DNA of 60,000 nt from Liolophura sinensis. Its lineage: Eukaryota > Mollusca > Polyplacophora > Chitonida > Chitonidae. Location of the stretch: the NCBI RefSeq assembly GCF_032854445.1, contig NC_088295.1, forward strand, positions 1,368,501-1,428,500, given 5' to 3'. A model generated the notes under the pieces. It saw only the letters and a program-made list of their open reading frames with translations. It ran no database searches and had not been told where the DNA came from. The position numbers and the translations under genes were made by a program. Below, one piece after another: positions 24,101 through 36,100 of the stretch (position 1 is the stretch's first letter; each line of letters opens with the position of its first letter).

Positions 24101-27100
24101 AAATGTGAGGTCTACATAGATGAATACTACCATGTCTTACAAAAGTGATGTCTACATACCTGAATACTACCATGTCTTACAAATGTGAGGTGTACATACC
24201 TGAATACTACCACGTCTTACAAATGTGAGGTCTACATAGCTGAATACTACCATGTCTTACAAATGTGAAGTTTACATAGCTGAATACTACCATGTCTTAC
24301 AAATGTGAAGTTTACATAGCTGAATACTACCATGTCTTACAAATGTGGGGTCTTCATAGCTGAATACTACCATGTCTTACAAATGTGAGGTCTACATAGA
24401 TGAATACTACCATGTCTTACAAAAGTGATGTCTACATACCTGAATACTACCATGTCTTACAAATGTGAGGTGTACATACCTGAATACTACCACGTCTTAC
24501 AAATGTGAGGTCTACATAGCTGAATACTACCATGTCTTACAAATGTGAAGTTTACATACCTGAATACTACCATGTCTTACAAATGTGAAGTTTACATACC
24601 TGAATACTACCATGTCTTACAAATGTGAGGTCTACATAGCTGAAAATTACCATACCTTACAAGTGTGAGGTGTACATAGCTGAATACTACCATGACTTAC
24701 AAATGTGATGTCTACATAGCTGAATACTACCATGACTTACAAATGTGATGTCTACATAGCTGAATACTACCATGACTTACAAATGTGAGGTGTACATACC
24801 TGAATACTACCATGACTTACAAATGTGATGTCTACATAGCTGAATACTACCATGACTTACAAATGTGAAGTTTACATAGCTGAATACTACCATGCCTTAC
24901 AACTGTGAGGTCTTCATAGCTGAATACTACCATGACTTACAAATGTGATGTCTACATAGCTGAATACTACCATGACTTACAAATGTGATGTGTACATAGC
25001 TGAATACTACCATGTCTTACAAATGTGGGGTCTTCACAGCTGAATACCACCATGTCTTACAAATGTGAGGTCTACATAGATGAATACTACCACGTCTTAC
25101 AAAAGTGATGTCTACATACCTGAATACTACCATGTCTTACAAAGGTGAGGTGTACATACCTGAATACTACCATGACTTACAAATGTGAGGTCTACATAGC
25201 TGAATACTACCATGTCTTACAAATGTGAAGTTTACATAGCTGAATACTACCATGTCTTACAAATGTGAAGTTTACATAGCTGAATACTACCATGACTTAC
25301 AAATGTGATGTCTACATAGCTGAATACTACCATGACTTACAAATGTGATGTCTACATAGCTGAATACTACCATGTCTTACAAATGTGGGGTCTTCATAGC
25401 TGAATACTACCATGTCTTACAAATGTGATGTCTACATAGATGAATACTACCACGTCTTACAAAAGTGATGTCTACATACCTGAATACTACCATGTCTTTC
25501 AAATGTGAGGTCTACATAGCTGAATACTGCCATGTCTTACAAATGTGAAGTTTACATAGCTGAATACTACCATGTCTTACAAATGTGAAGTTTACATAGC
25601 TGAATACTACCATGTCTTACAAATGTGAGGTCTACATAGCTGAAAATTACCATACCTTACAACTGTGATGTCTACATAGCTGAAAACTACCATGCCTTAC
25701 AACTGTGAGGTGTACATAGCTGAATACTACCATGACTTACAAATGTGATGTCTACATAGCTGAATACTACCATGACTTACAAATGTGATGTCTACATAGC
25801 TGAATACTACCATGACTTACAAATGTGATGTCTACATAGCTGAAAACTACCATGCCTTACAACTGTGAGGTGTACATAGCTGAATACTACCATGACTTAC
25901 AAATGTGATGTCTACATACCTGAATACTACCATGACTTACAAATGTGATGTCTACATACCTGAATACTACCATGACTTACAAATGTGATGTCTACATACC
26001 TGAATACTACCATGACTTACAAATGTGATGTCTACATACCTGAATACTACCATGACTACCTTGGCACATGGGATGCCTTACAAATGTGGGCCTATATAGC
26101 TTACGCTTGAAATATGAAACACAGGATGTGGGCCCTTCTAATGTAAGGAGTAAATCCTTGCAAGAATGTTCACCTTACGTTGCATTATTGTGAAATGTTG
26201 CATTCTTAACAAAAATGTGAAATACCAGTACTGACAAAATGTGAATTGCTCACAAAATGTGTGATTGTTCACAGAATGTGACATTACTGACAAAATGTGA
26301 GATTGCAGACCAAATGTGTGACTGCTGACAGAATGTGAGATTGCAGACCAAATGTGTGACTGTTGACAGAATGTTGAGCTGCGAACAGAGTGTTGGATCA
26401 CTGCTCACAATGTAAGATTGCCGACAGAATGTGTGTTTAGCCCCTGAACTGTGGAACTTCTCAGTGCTCACATAATGTGAGTTTTAGAGGTTTACTAATG
26501 AATGTAAAACCTCTAAGCAGAGGTTTGCTAATGAATGTAAAATGGCTCAAGAAATAATTACACACTAGATGTAAAATTAGTTCCATCGTGTGAGATTATC
26601 AGCACAGTATAGGTTTACTCACAGAATGCGGGTCTTCCAAAGGTTGAGCAATTTCTTCTGTCTTCAGAAATACATTTCCACGGCACGCAAACCACAGTAT
26701 TCTCTCAAATGCCATCATTCTTTCTCGGTTTATAACTCCTGCTACAAATCTATAAAATCCAAAACAAACAGAAAAATACATACTAATCTTGGAATTTATC
26801 TACCATAATTCTATTCCTGTAGACACATTTCAGCATTATGACGATCTCGTCAAATGTAGGAATGAATATCTCATACAGCACAGGGTAGTACACGTACAGT
26901 CTGCTTACATGATGCTAGCTCAGTGGACTGTGGATCTCAGTGGACTGTGGATCTCAGGAATACAAAAACAGACAAAAATTGGTACCTTCCTAAAAAACTG
27001 TTGTCTTGTGTTAACAACATCACACTGTGAAGACTTTTTTGTGCTGTGGGATGTGGTTTGTGATGAGGGAGCTACAATGACTGGTTCTAACCATCAGTAC

Positions 27101-30100
27101 CTACCCCAGCTGTTTGACACTGGTTTGTGATGTGGGAGCTGCAATGACTGGTTCTAACCATCAGTACCTACCCCAGCTGCATGACACTGGTTTGTGATGT
27201 GGGAGCTACAATGACTGGTTCTAACCATCAGTACCTACCCCAGCTGCATGACACTGGTTTGTGATGTGGGAGCCTGAATGACTGGTTCTAACCATCAGTA
27301 CCTATCCCAGCTGCATGACACTGGTTTGTGATGTGGGAGCTACAATAACTGGTTCTAACCATCAGTGCCTACGCCAGCTGCATGACACTGGTTTGTGATG
27401 TGGGAGCTACAATGACTGGTTCTAACCATCAGTGCCTACCCCAGCTGCATGACACTGGTTTGTGATGTGGGAGTTAAAATGACTGGTTCTAACCATCAGT
27501 GCCTACCCCATCTGCATGACACTGGTTTGTGATGTGGGAGCTACAATGACTGGTTCTAACCATCAGTGCCTACCCCAGCTGCATGACACTGGTTTGTGAT
27601 GTGGGAGTTAAAATGACTGGTTCTAACCATTAGTGCCTACCCCAGCTGTTTGACACTGGTTTGTGATGTGGGAGCTACAATGACTGGTTCTAACCATCAG
27701 TAGCTACTCCAGCTGCATGACACTGGTTTGTGATGTGGGAGCTACAATGACTGGTTCTAACCATCAGTACCTACTCCAGCTGCATGACACTGGTTTGTGA
27801 TGTGGGAGCTACAATGACTGGTTCTAACCATCAGTGCCTACCCCAACTGAATGACACTGGTTTGTGATGTGGGAGCTGCAATGACTGGTTCTAACCATCA
27901 GTACCTACCCCAGCTGTTTGACACTGGTTTGTGATGTGGGAGCTAAAATGTCTGGTTCTAACCATCAGTAGCTACTCCTGCTGCTTGATGATGGTTCGTG
28001 ATGTGAGAGCTACAATGACTGGTTCTAACCATCAGTACCTATCCCCAGCTGCATGACACTGGTTTGTGATGTGGGAGGTACCATGACTGGTTCTAACCAT
28101 CAGTACCTATCCCCAGCTGCATGACACTGGTTTGTGATGTGAGAGCTACAATGACTGGTTCTAACCATCAGTACCTATCCCAGCTGCATGACACTGGTTT
28201 GTGATGTGGGAGCTACAATGACTGGTTCTAACCATCAGTACCTACCCCAGCTGCATGACACTGGTTTGTGATGTGGGAGGTACCATGACTGGTTCTAACC
28301 ATCAGTGCCCACTCCAGCTGCATGACACTGGTTTGTGATGTGGGAGCCTGAATGACTGGTTCTAATCATCAGTACCTACCCCAGTTGCATGACACTGGTT
28401 TGCGCTGTGGGCGCCTCAGCTGTTGCCAAAGAATATTGGGAGTCTTCCACCAAAGACTGATAGATGTGTTCTTCTTCATGCTAACGAAAACACAGAGTTA
28501 AGCCAAGTTTGGTAACCTAATCAAAATTTTTTGGAATAAAAGTTGGAATACAGTCTTAAAATTTAAAAAAAATTTTTTTTCAAGTCTGAAATTCTAACTG
28601 GAATACATGTAGTTAAAATTTTACCTAAGCCTGCTGAGTAACAAATTTTACTCAATAAAAATAAGATTTTCTCATGGAAGGATTAAGCGACACAGGCATT
28701 GACTTGGAATACTGTAAATGATGCTGCTGTGTATCAACAGATTGGAGGAAAACATCTGAATAAACATGGATCTCAAATGGCTGCAAGGTTTTCTTCACTA
28801 TTTCAAACTTTTACATACCACTGAGAAAAAAGTCTGCGTCTTTTTCAGCACTTCTCTGAGTTCAGATAACTCCAGGTAGTTCCTCTTCAGAGCTTCTGCG
28901 TTTGTGTTCACTTCACGGAGTTCAGACTCCAACTTCTCAAATGCAGCCTGATGATAATCAAACACAAAACAAATCCATGAAAACAAATGTCACAAAAGTC
29001 TCTGGTATTTCACAGATTCGTGTAGCGATATATGAAAAACTAAATAACAATAAATGTTTCTTCACAGACAGAAAGCTCTGCAAAATGATTGTTGTTTATT
29101 ACAGCGACAGGCAGACAGAATTTGCTATTACAACGACAGGCAGACAAGCAGACAGAATTTGCTATTACAACGACAGGCAGACAAGCAGACAGAATTTGCT
29201 ATTACGGCGACAGGCAGACAAGCAGACAAGCAGACAGAATTTGCTATTACAGCGACAGGCAGACAGAATTTGCTATTACAGCGACAGGCAAACAGAATTT
29301 GTTATTACAGCGACAGGCAGACAATTTGCCATTACAGCGACAGGCAGACAAGCAGACAGAATTTGCTATTACAGCAACAGGCAGACAAGCAGACAGAATT
29401 TGCTATTACAGCAACAGGCAGACAAGCAGACAGAATTTGCTATTACAGCGACAGACAGACAGAGTTTGTTATTACAGCAACAGGCAAACAGAATTTGCTA
29501 TTACAGCGAAAGGCAGACAGAATTTGCTATTACAGCGACAGGCAGACAAGCAGACAGAATTTGCTATTACAGCGACAGGCAGACAGAATTTGCTATTACA
29601 ACAACAGGCAGACAGAACTTGTGAGAACATGAAAGTGCGAAACTGATTAATATCTCACACTAACAGAAATATACAATAAACAGACACTATGATAATATTT
29701 TGTTCATTTGACTGTTGTTTATAAACTGACATAGTTTATAATATCGCTTATGCCATCATGGTCAGGTTTAAGGCCGGAGGACAGCCAAGTAGGAATACAC
29801 ACAACACTGACAAGTTAATGACCATTAAAATGATGAAATGGGTACAAAACAATATGCCACTTGTGGCTGAAATGGAGACAATAACAGACTTTTCAGGCAT
29901 AAAACAAACGCAAAAGACAAAATATAGAAGAAATTCTTGAACAAGAGTGTTTTCCAGTCCATGATGACAACTATGTAGTCACCTCGAGATCCACCATTTC
30001 CCGCGGGAAGGGTGCCTTGGGGCTATCTCCCGTCTCCGTAACCCTTATCCCATCCTTCTTCATTTCCCTCTCCACATAACCTGTCAACATCAATGGTTTT

Positions 30101-33100
30101 TCAGAAATACTTATGAGATTTGACATAGCTTCATAGACTCAGGTGAATATATTACTCACGGTTTTGGGCGCAGAAATAGGAGTGTCCAGAGTAAATCACA
30201 AAATCAACTTAAGGCCATCTAAACAGACCAGAATGAAAGTGAAACATCTAAACCCCTTTGCCTGACTGTGCCCTCCACCTCACAACCATCTTGAAATAAA
30301 AGGATGTTCTTGAATTTCCTTTGGGCAAGAAAATTTATGCATTAAATTTAAAGGCTAAGCCATTTTGATATAAATCCACTGACATGGATTATAGCCTGAA
30401 TTATTTGATTTACTTAAAACCCCCACTGTAGACTGGCTTTGAAGTGTAATTCACCTGATGCACCATGCTACAGAGGTTCTGGCCATGAGAGACAGCCACA
30501 GTAATCCCTGGTCTAAGGATGGCCTGTATTTACTGATACACAGGGACTGCTCACCACCTTACCCAATGTTAAAAGCTCAGAGCTGATTTTTTGGACAGCG
30601 CCCTAAATCAAAAACATTTTATATCTAGTTCTCTCTATTCTGTATAGTTACTCTGATGATACAGAGCAAGTCTATTCTGTATAGTTACTCTGATGATACA
30701 GAGCAAGTCTATTCTGTGTAGTTACTCTGATGATACAGAGCAAGTCTATTCTGTGTAGTTACTCTGATGATACAGAGCAAGTCTATTCTGTGTAGTTACT
30801 CTGATGACACAGAGTAAGTCTATTCTGTGTAGTTACTCTGATGATACAGAGCAAGTCTATTCTGTATAGTTACACTGATGATACAGAACAAGTCTATTCT
30901 GTGTAGTTACTCTGATGATACAGAGCAAGTCTATTCTGTATAGTTACACAGATGATACAGAGCAAGTCTATTCTGTGTAGTTACTCTGATGATACAGAGC
31001 AAGTCTATTCTGTATAGTTACACAGATGATACAAAGCAAGTCTATTCTGTATCGTTACTCTGGTGATACAGAGCAAGTCTATTCTGTGTAGTTACTCTGC
31101 TGACACAGAGCAAGTCTATTCTGTGTAGTTACTCTGATGATACAGAGCAAGTCTATTCTGTATAGTTACTCTGATGACACAGAGCAAGTCTATTCTGTGT
31201 AGTTACACAGATGATACAGAGCAAGTCTATTCTGTGTAGTTACTCTGATGACACAGAGCAAGTCTATTCTGTATAGTTACACAGATGATACAGAGCAAGT
31301 CTATTCTGCATAGTTACACAGATGATACAGAGCAAGTCTATTCTGTGTAGTTACTCTGATGATACAAAGCAAGTCTATTCTGTGTAGTTACTCCGATGAT
31401 ACAGAGCAAGTCTATCCTGTGTAGTTACTCTGATGATACAGAGCAAGTCTATTCTGTGTAGTTACTCTGATGATACAGAGCAAGTCTATTCTGTGTAGTT
31501 ACCCTGATGATACAGAGCAAGTCTATTCTGTGTAGTTACTCTGATGATACAGAGCAAGTCTATTCTGTGTAGTTACTCTGATGATACAGAGCAAGTCTAT
31601 TCTGTATAGTTACTCTGCTGACACAGAGCAAGTCTATTCTGTGTAGTTACTCTGATGATACAGAGCAAGTCTATTCTGTGTAGTTACTCTGATGATACAG
31701 AGCAAGTCTATTCTGTGTAGTTACACAGATGATACAGAGCAAGTCTATTCTGTGTAGTTACTCTGATGACACAGAGCAAGTCTATTCTGTATAGTTACAC
31801 AGATGATACAGAGCGAGTCTATTCTGTATAGTTACACAGATGATACAGAGCAAGTCTATTCTGTGTAGTTACTCTGATGATATAGAGCAAGTCTATTCTG
31901 TATAGTTACTCTGATGACACAGAGCAAGTCTATTCTGTGTAGTTACACAGATGATACAGAGCAAGTCTATTCTGTGTAGTTACTCTGATGACACAGAGCA
32001 AGTCTATTCTGTATAGTTACACAGATGATACAGAGCAAGTCTATTCTGTATAGTTACACAGATGATACAGAGCAAGTCTATTCTGTGTAGTTACTGTGAT
32101 GATACAGAGCAAGTCTATTCTGTATAGTTACTCTGATGATACAGAGCAAGTCTATTCTGTGTAGTTACTCTGATGATACAGAGCAAGTCTATTCTGTATA
32201 GTTACACAGATGATACAGAGCAAGTCTATTCTGTGTAGTTACTCTGATGATACAGAGCAAGTCTATTCTGTGTAGTTACTCTGATGATACAGAGCAAGTC
32301 TATTCTGTATAGTTACACAGATGATACAGAGCAAGTCTATTCTGTGTAGTTACTCTGATGATACAGAGCAAGTCTATTCTGTGTAGTTACTCTGATGACA
32401 CAGAGCAAGTCTTTTCTGTATAGTTACACAGATGATACAGAGCAAGTCTATTCTGTATAGTTACACAGATGATACAGAGCAAGTCTATTCTGTGTAGTTA
32501 CTCTGATGATACAGAGCAAGTCTATTCTGTGTAGTTACTCTGATGATACAGAGCAAGTCTATTCTGTGTAGTTATTCGATGAAACAGAGCAAGTCTATTC
32601 TGTGTAGTTACTCTGATGATACAGAGCAAGTCTATTCTGTGTGGTTACTCTGATGATACAGAGCAAGTTTCAGGCACCAGCTAGTTGGATCTGAGAATGT
32701 TTATTTCAGAGAAGACAGACACCTTAAATGACCTTCTCTACACTGGATCTGAGAGCGTCTTACTTCAGGCAATGAAGGCAATTTCTTTAGGTATTTGATT
32801 GTTGGCCAACAATATGGCAGGATCAAAAACCCATGACCATCCTCAGGTTGCTGGAAGACCTTCCCATGTACAGCCGGAGGAGAAGCTGGCATGGGATGGA
32901 CTTGAACTTACAGAGACCACATTGGTGGGAGGCTCTTGGGTCATGGCACCATGCTGCCATGCTAACCACCTCAGATGCCTTGAATGCCATTTTCTCCATG
33001 ACCAATGCCATTATCAGTATTTCTAAATTCAAGTATTGAGTGGATTCACTCAACATTTTCTTTCACTCTTTACAAAAGACCAGTTCTATACAAAGTACAA

Positions 33101-36100
33101 CTGAGTACAGATTCTCTGTGTACAACCAGGACTGTGAGACCTCTGGCTGGCTGGTAGCTGCACATACAAGAAGACTTTGGTCTGATGTTATCACCACATG
33201 GTAAAGCTCAATTAAACAACTACCTCTGAGGCCACCAATGCTTTGGTTGATAAGTATGTAGGCACTGGAAGCTTAATTCTGATTTACTTTAGTGTTGTTC
33301 TCAGAGAGCAAGAATGAAGTGACCAACTCTCTGGCTATGTCAACAGGACTCCCTGTAATCAGTTTATCAGCTCAGTGATTAGGGAATGTGAACTTCAGGT
33401 ACCAGGTAGCCAGTTCTGTCACACTCAGGGAGACCTGGTACGAGAGGGGTACCGATACACAGTTACGGGTACATTGAGATAACTCTGTCTGTAGGTATGT
33501 CTCATCCTGTTTTCTAGTGCCTGTCAGCTGCACCATGAATAAACCCTACAGTTTAATAGTTTGCTGGTAGGTAAAATGTCCCCACAGGGTGTGTCCTGCA
33601 GGCACAACACAGGCATGTCGCTACATGTACCTGTTATGATCTTCACTCATACAGCAAATCACCAATACAATAAATGCAGGTAAAAAGGACATTGACCTGC
33701 GCCCGGCTACTTTAGTAGTTTACTGGATTTGTCAGACTGATGACTGAGCGGTCATTACTGGATTTGTCAGACTGACGACTGACCGATCATTACTGGATTT
33801 GTCAGAGTGACGACTGACTGGTCATTACTGGATTTGTCAGACTGAAGACTGACCGGTCATTACTGGATTTGTCAGACTGACGACTGACAGGTCATTACTG
33901 GATTTGTCAGACTGACGACTGACCGATCATTACTGGATTTGTCAGAGTGACGACTGACCGGTCATTACTGGATTTGTCAGACTGAAGACTGACCGGTCAT
34001 TACTGGATTTGTCAGACTGAAAACTGACCGATCATTACTGGATTTGTCAGACTGACGACTGACTGATCATTACTGGATTTGTCAGACTGACGACTGACAG
34101 ATCATTACTGGATTTGTCAGACTGAAAACTGACCGATCATTACTGGATTTGTCAGACTGACGACTGACTGGTCATTACTGGATTTGTCAGACTGACGACT
34201 GACCGATCATTACTGGATTTGTCAGACTGACAACTGACCGATCATTACTGGATTTGTCAGACTGACGACTGACCGATCATTACTCGATTTGTCAGACTGA
34301 CGACTGACCGGTCATTACTGGATTTGTCAGACTGACGACTGACCGGTCATTACTGGATTTGTCAGACTTACAACTGACCGATCATTACTGGATTTGTCAG
34401 ACTGAAAACTGACTGATCATTACTGTGTTGTCAGACTGACGACTGAGCGGTCATTACTGGATTTGTCATACTGAAGACTGACTGATCATTACTGGATTTG
34501 GCACAATGACGACTGACTGATCATTACTGGATTTGTCAGACTGAAGACTGACAGATCATTACTGGATTTGTCAGACTGAAAACTGACTGATCATTACTGG
34601 ATTTGTCAGAGTGACGACTGACTGGTCATTACTGGATTTGTCAGACTGACGATTGAGTGGTCATTACTGGATTTGTCAGACTGACGACTGACTGGTCATT
34701 ACTGGATTTGTCAGACTGACGACTGAGTGGTCATTACTGGATTTGTCAGACTGAAGACTGACTGATCATTACTGGATTTGTCAGACTGACAACTGACCGA
34801 TCATTACTGGATTTGTCAGACTGAAAACTGACTGATCATTACTGGATTTGTCAGACTGACGACTGACCGGTCATTACTGGATTTGTCAGACTGACGACTG
34901 ACTGGTCATTACTGGATGTGTCACACTGACGACTGAGCGATCATTACTGGATTTGTCAGACTGAAAACTGAGCGGTCATTACAGGATTTGGCAGACTGAC
35001 AACTGACCGATCATTACTGGATTTGGCACAATGACGACTGAGCGGTCATTACTGGATTTGTCAGACTGACAACTGAGCGGTCATTACTGGATTTGGCACG
35101 ATGACGACTGAGCGGTCATTACTGGATTTGTCAGACTGAAGACTGACCGATCATTACTCGATTTGTCAGACTGACAACTGAGCAGTCATTACTGGATTTG
35201 TCAGACTGACAACTGAGCGGTCATTACTGGATTTGGCACAATGACGACTGAGCGGTCATTACTGGATTTGTCAGACTGACAATTTAGCGGTCATTGCTGG
35301 GTTTGTGAGACTGATGACTGACCAGTCATTACTGGATTTGTCACACTGACAACTGACCATGCCCGGTCATTACTGGATTTGTCACACTGTCAACTGACCG
35401 GTCTACACATATCACACTGATCTCCCTAACTCAATAGCTTTGTTATGCTACCATCTGATTATTCACTAATTTGCTAATCTAAAAGTGTCAACAACACTAA
35501 TACATATTCACCTTTACAAGCATAAGAGCTAACAAGGTTTATTAAATTATTTCTTTGACTGCTGTTTCATGTTGTACTCAATTTATTTATTTATTTGATT
35601 GGTGTCTTACGCCGTACTCAAGAATATTTCACTTACGGCGACGGTGGCCAGACGGTGGAAACCGTGCAGAGCCCGGGGGAAACCCACGACCATCCACAGG
35701 TTGCTGACAAACCTTCCTATGTATGGCCGGAGAGGAAGCCAGCATGAGCATGTTGCATGTTATAAGATGACATGACTATATATTTTAAAGTAAACAAGCA
35801 CACATACGCAGTTTTCTTTCCATTTCTTCACATCTTCGGACTTCTGCAACAAACTTCCTCTGGAAAGCGCTTACGTTTGGGTTCAACTAATGAAAAGACG
35901 AATAAACACTGTATGTACATTCAGCAAGTAAAAGTGATGAAAAGACGGTTAAACACTGTATGTACATTCAGCAGGTAAAAGTGATGAAAAGACGAATACA
36001 CGCTGTATGTACATTCAGCAGGTAAAAGTTATGAAAAGACGGTTAAACACTGTATGTACATTCAGCAGGTAAAACTGATGAAAAGACGGATGAACACTGT

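Noticed and set aside
23715-26060. Possible CRISPR-like array (regular 40-bp period)
   Set aside because: The whole 40-bp unit repeats without unique spacers, in a eukaryotic intron. It is a minisatellite.
26215-26640. Exon 6 donor (ACTCACAGAATGCGGG) as seed of the 26.2-26.4 kb array
   Set aside because: Only a short CACAGAATG core is shared; that is too little to claim a junction origin.
28902-29646. Gln- and Arg-rich plus-strand frames ([12 protein letters not shown] repeats)
   Set aside because: They come from the 29/37-bp array plus the antisense of V-ATPase exon 4.
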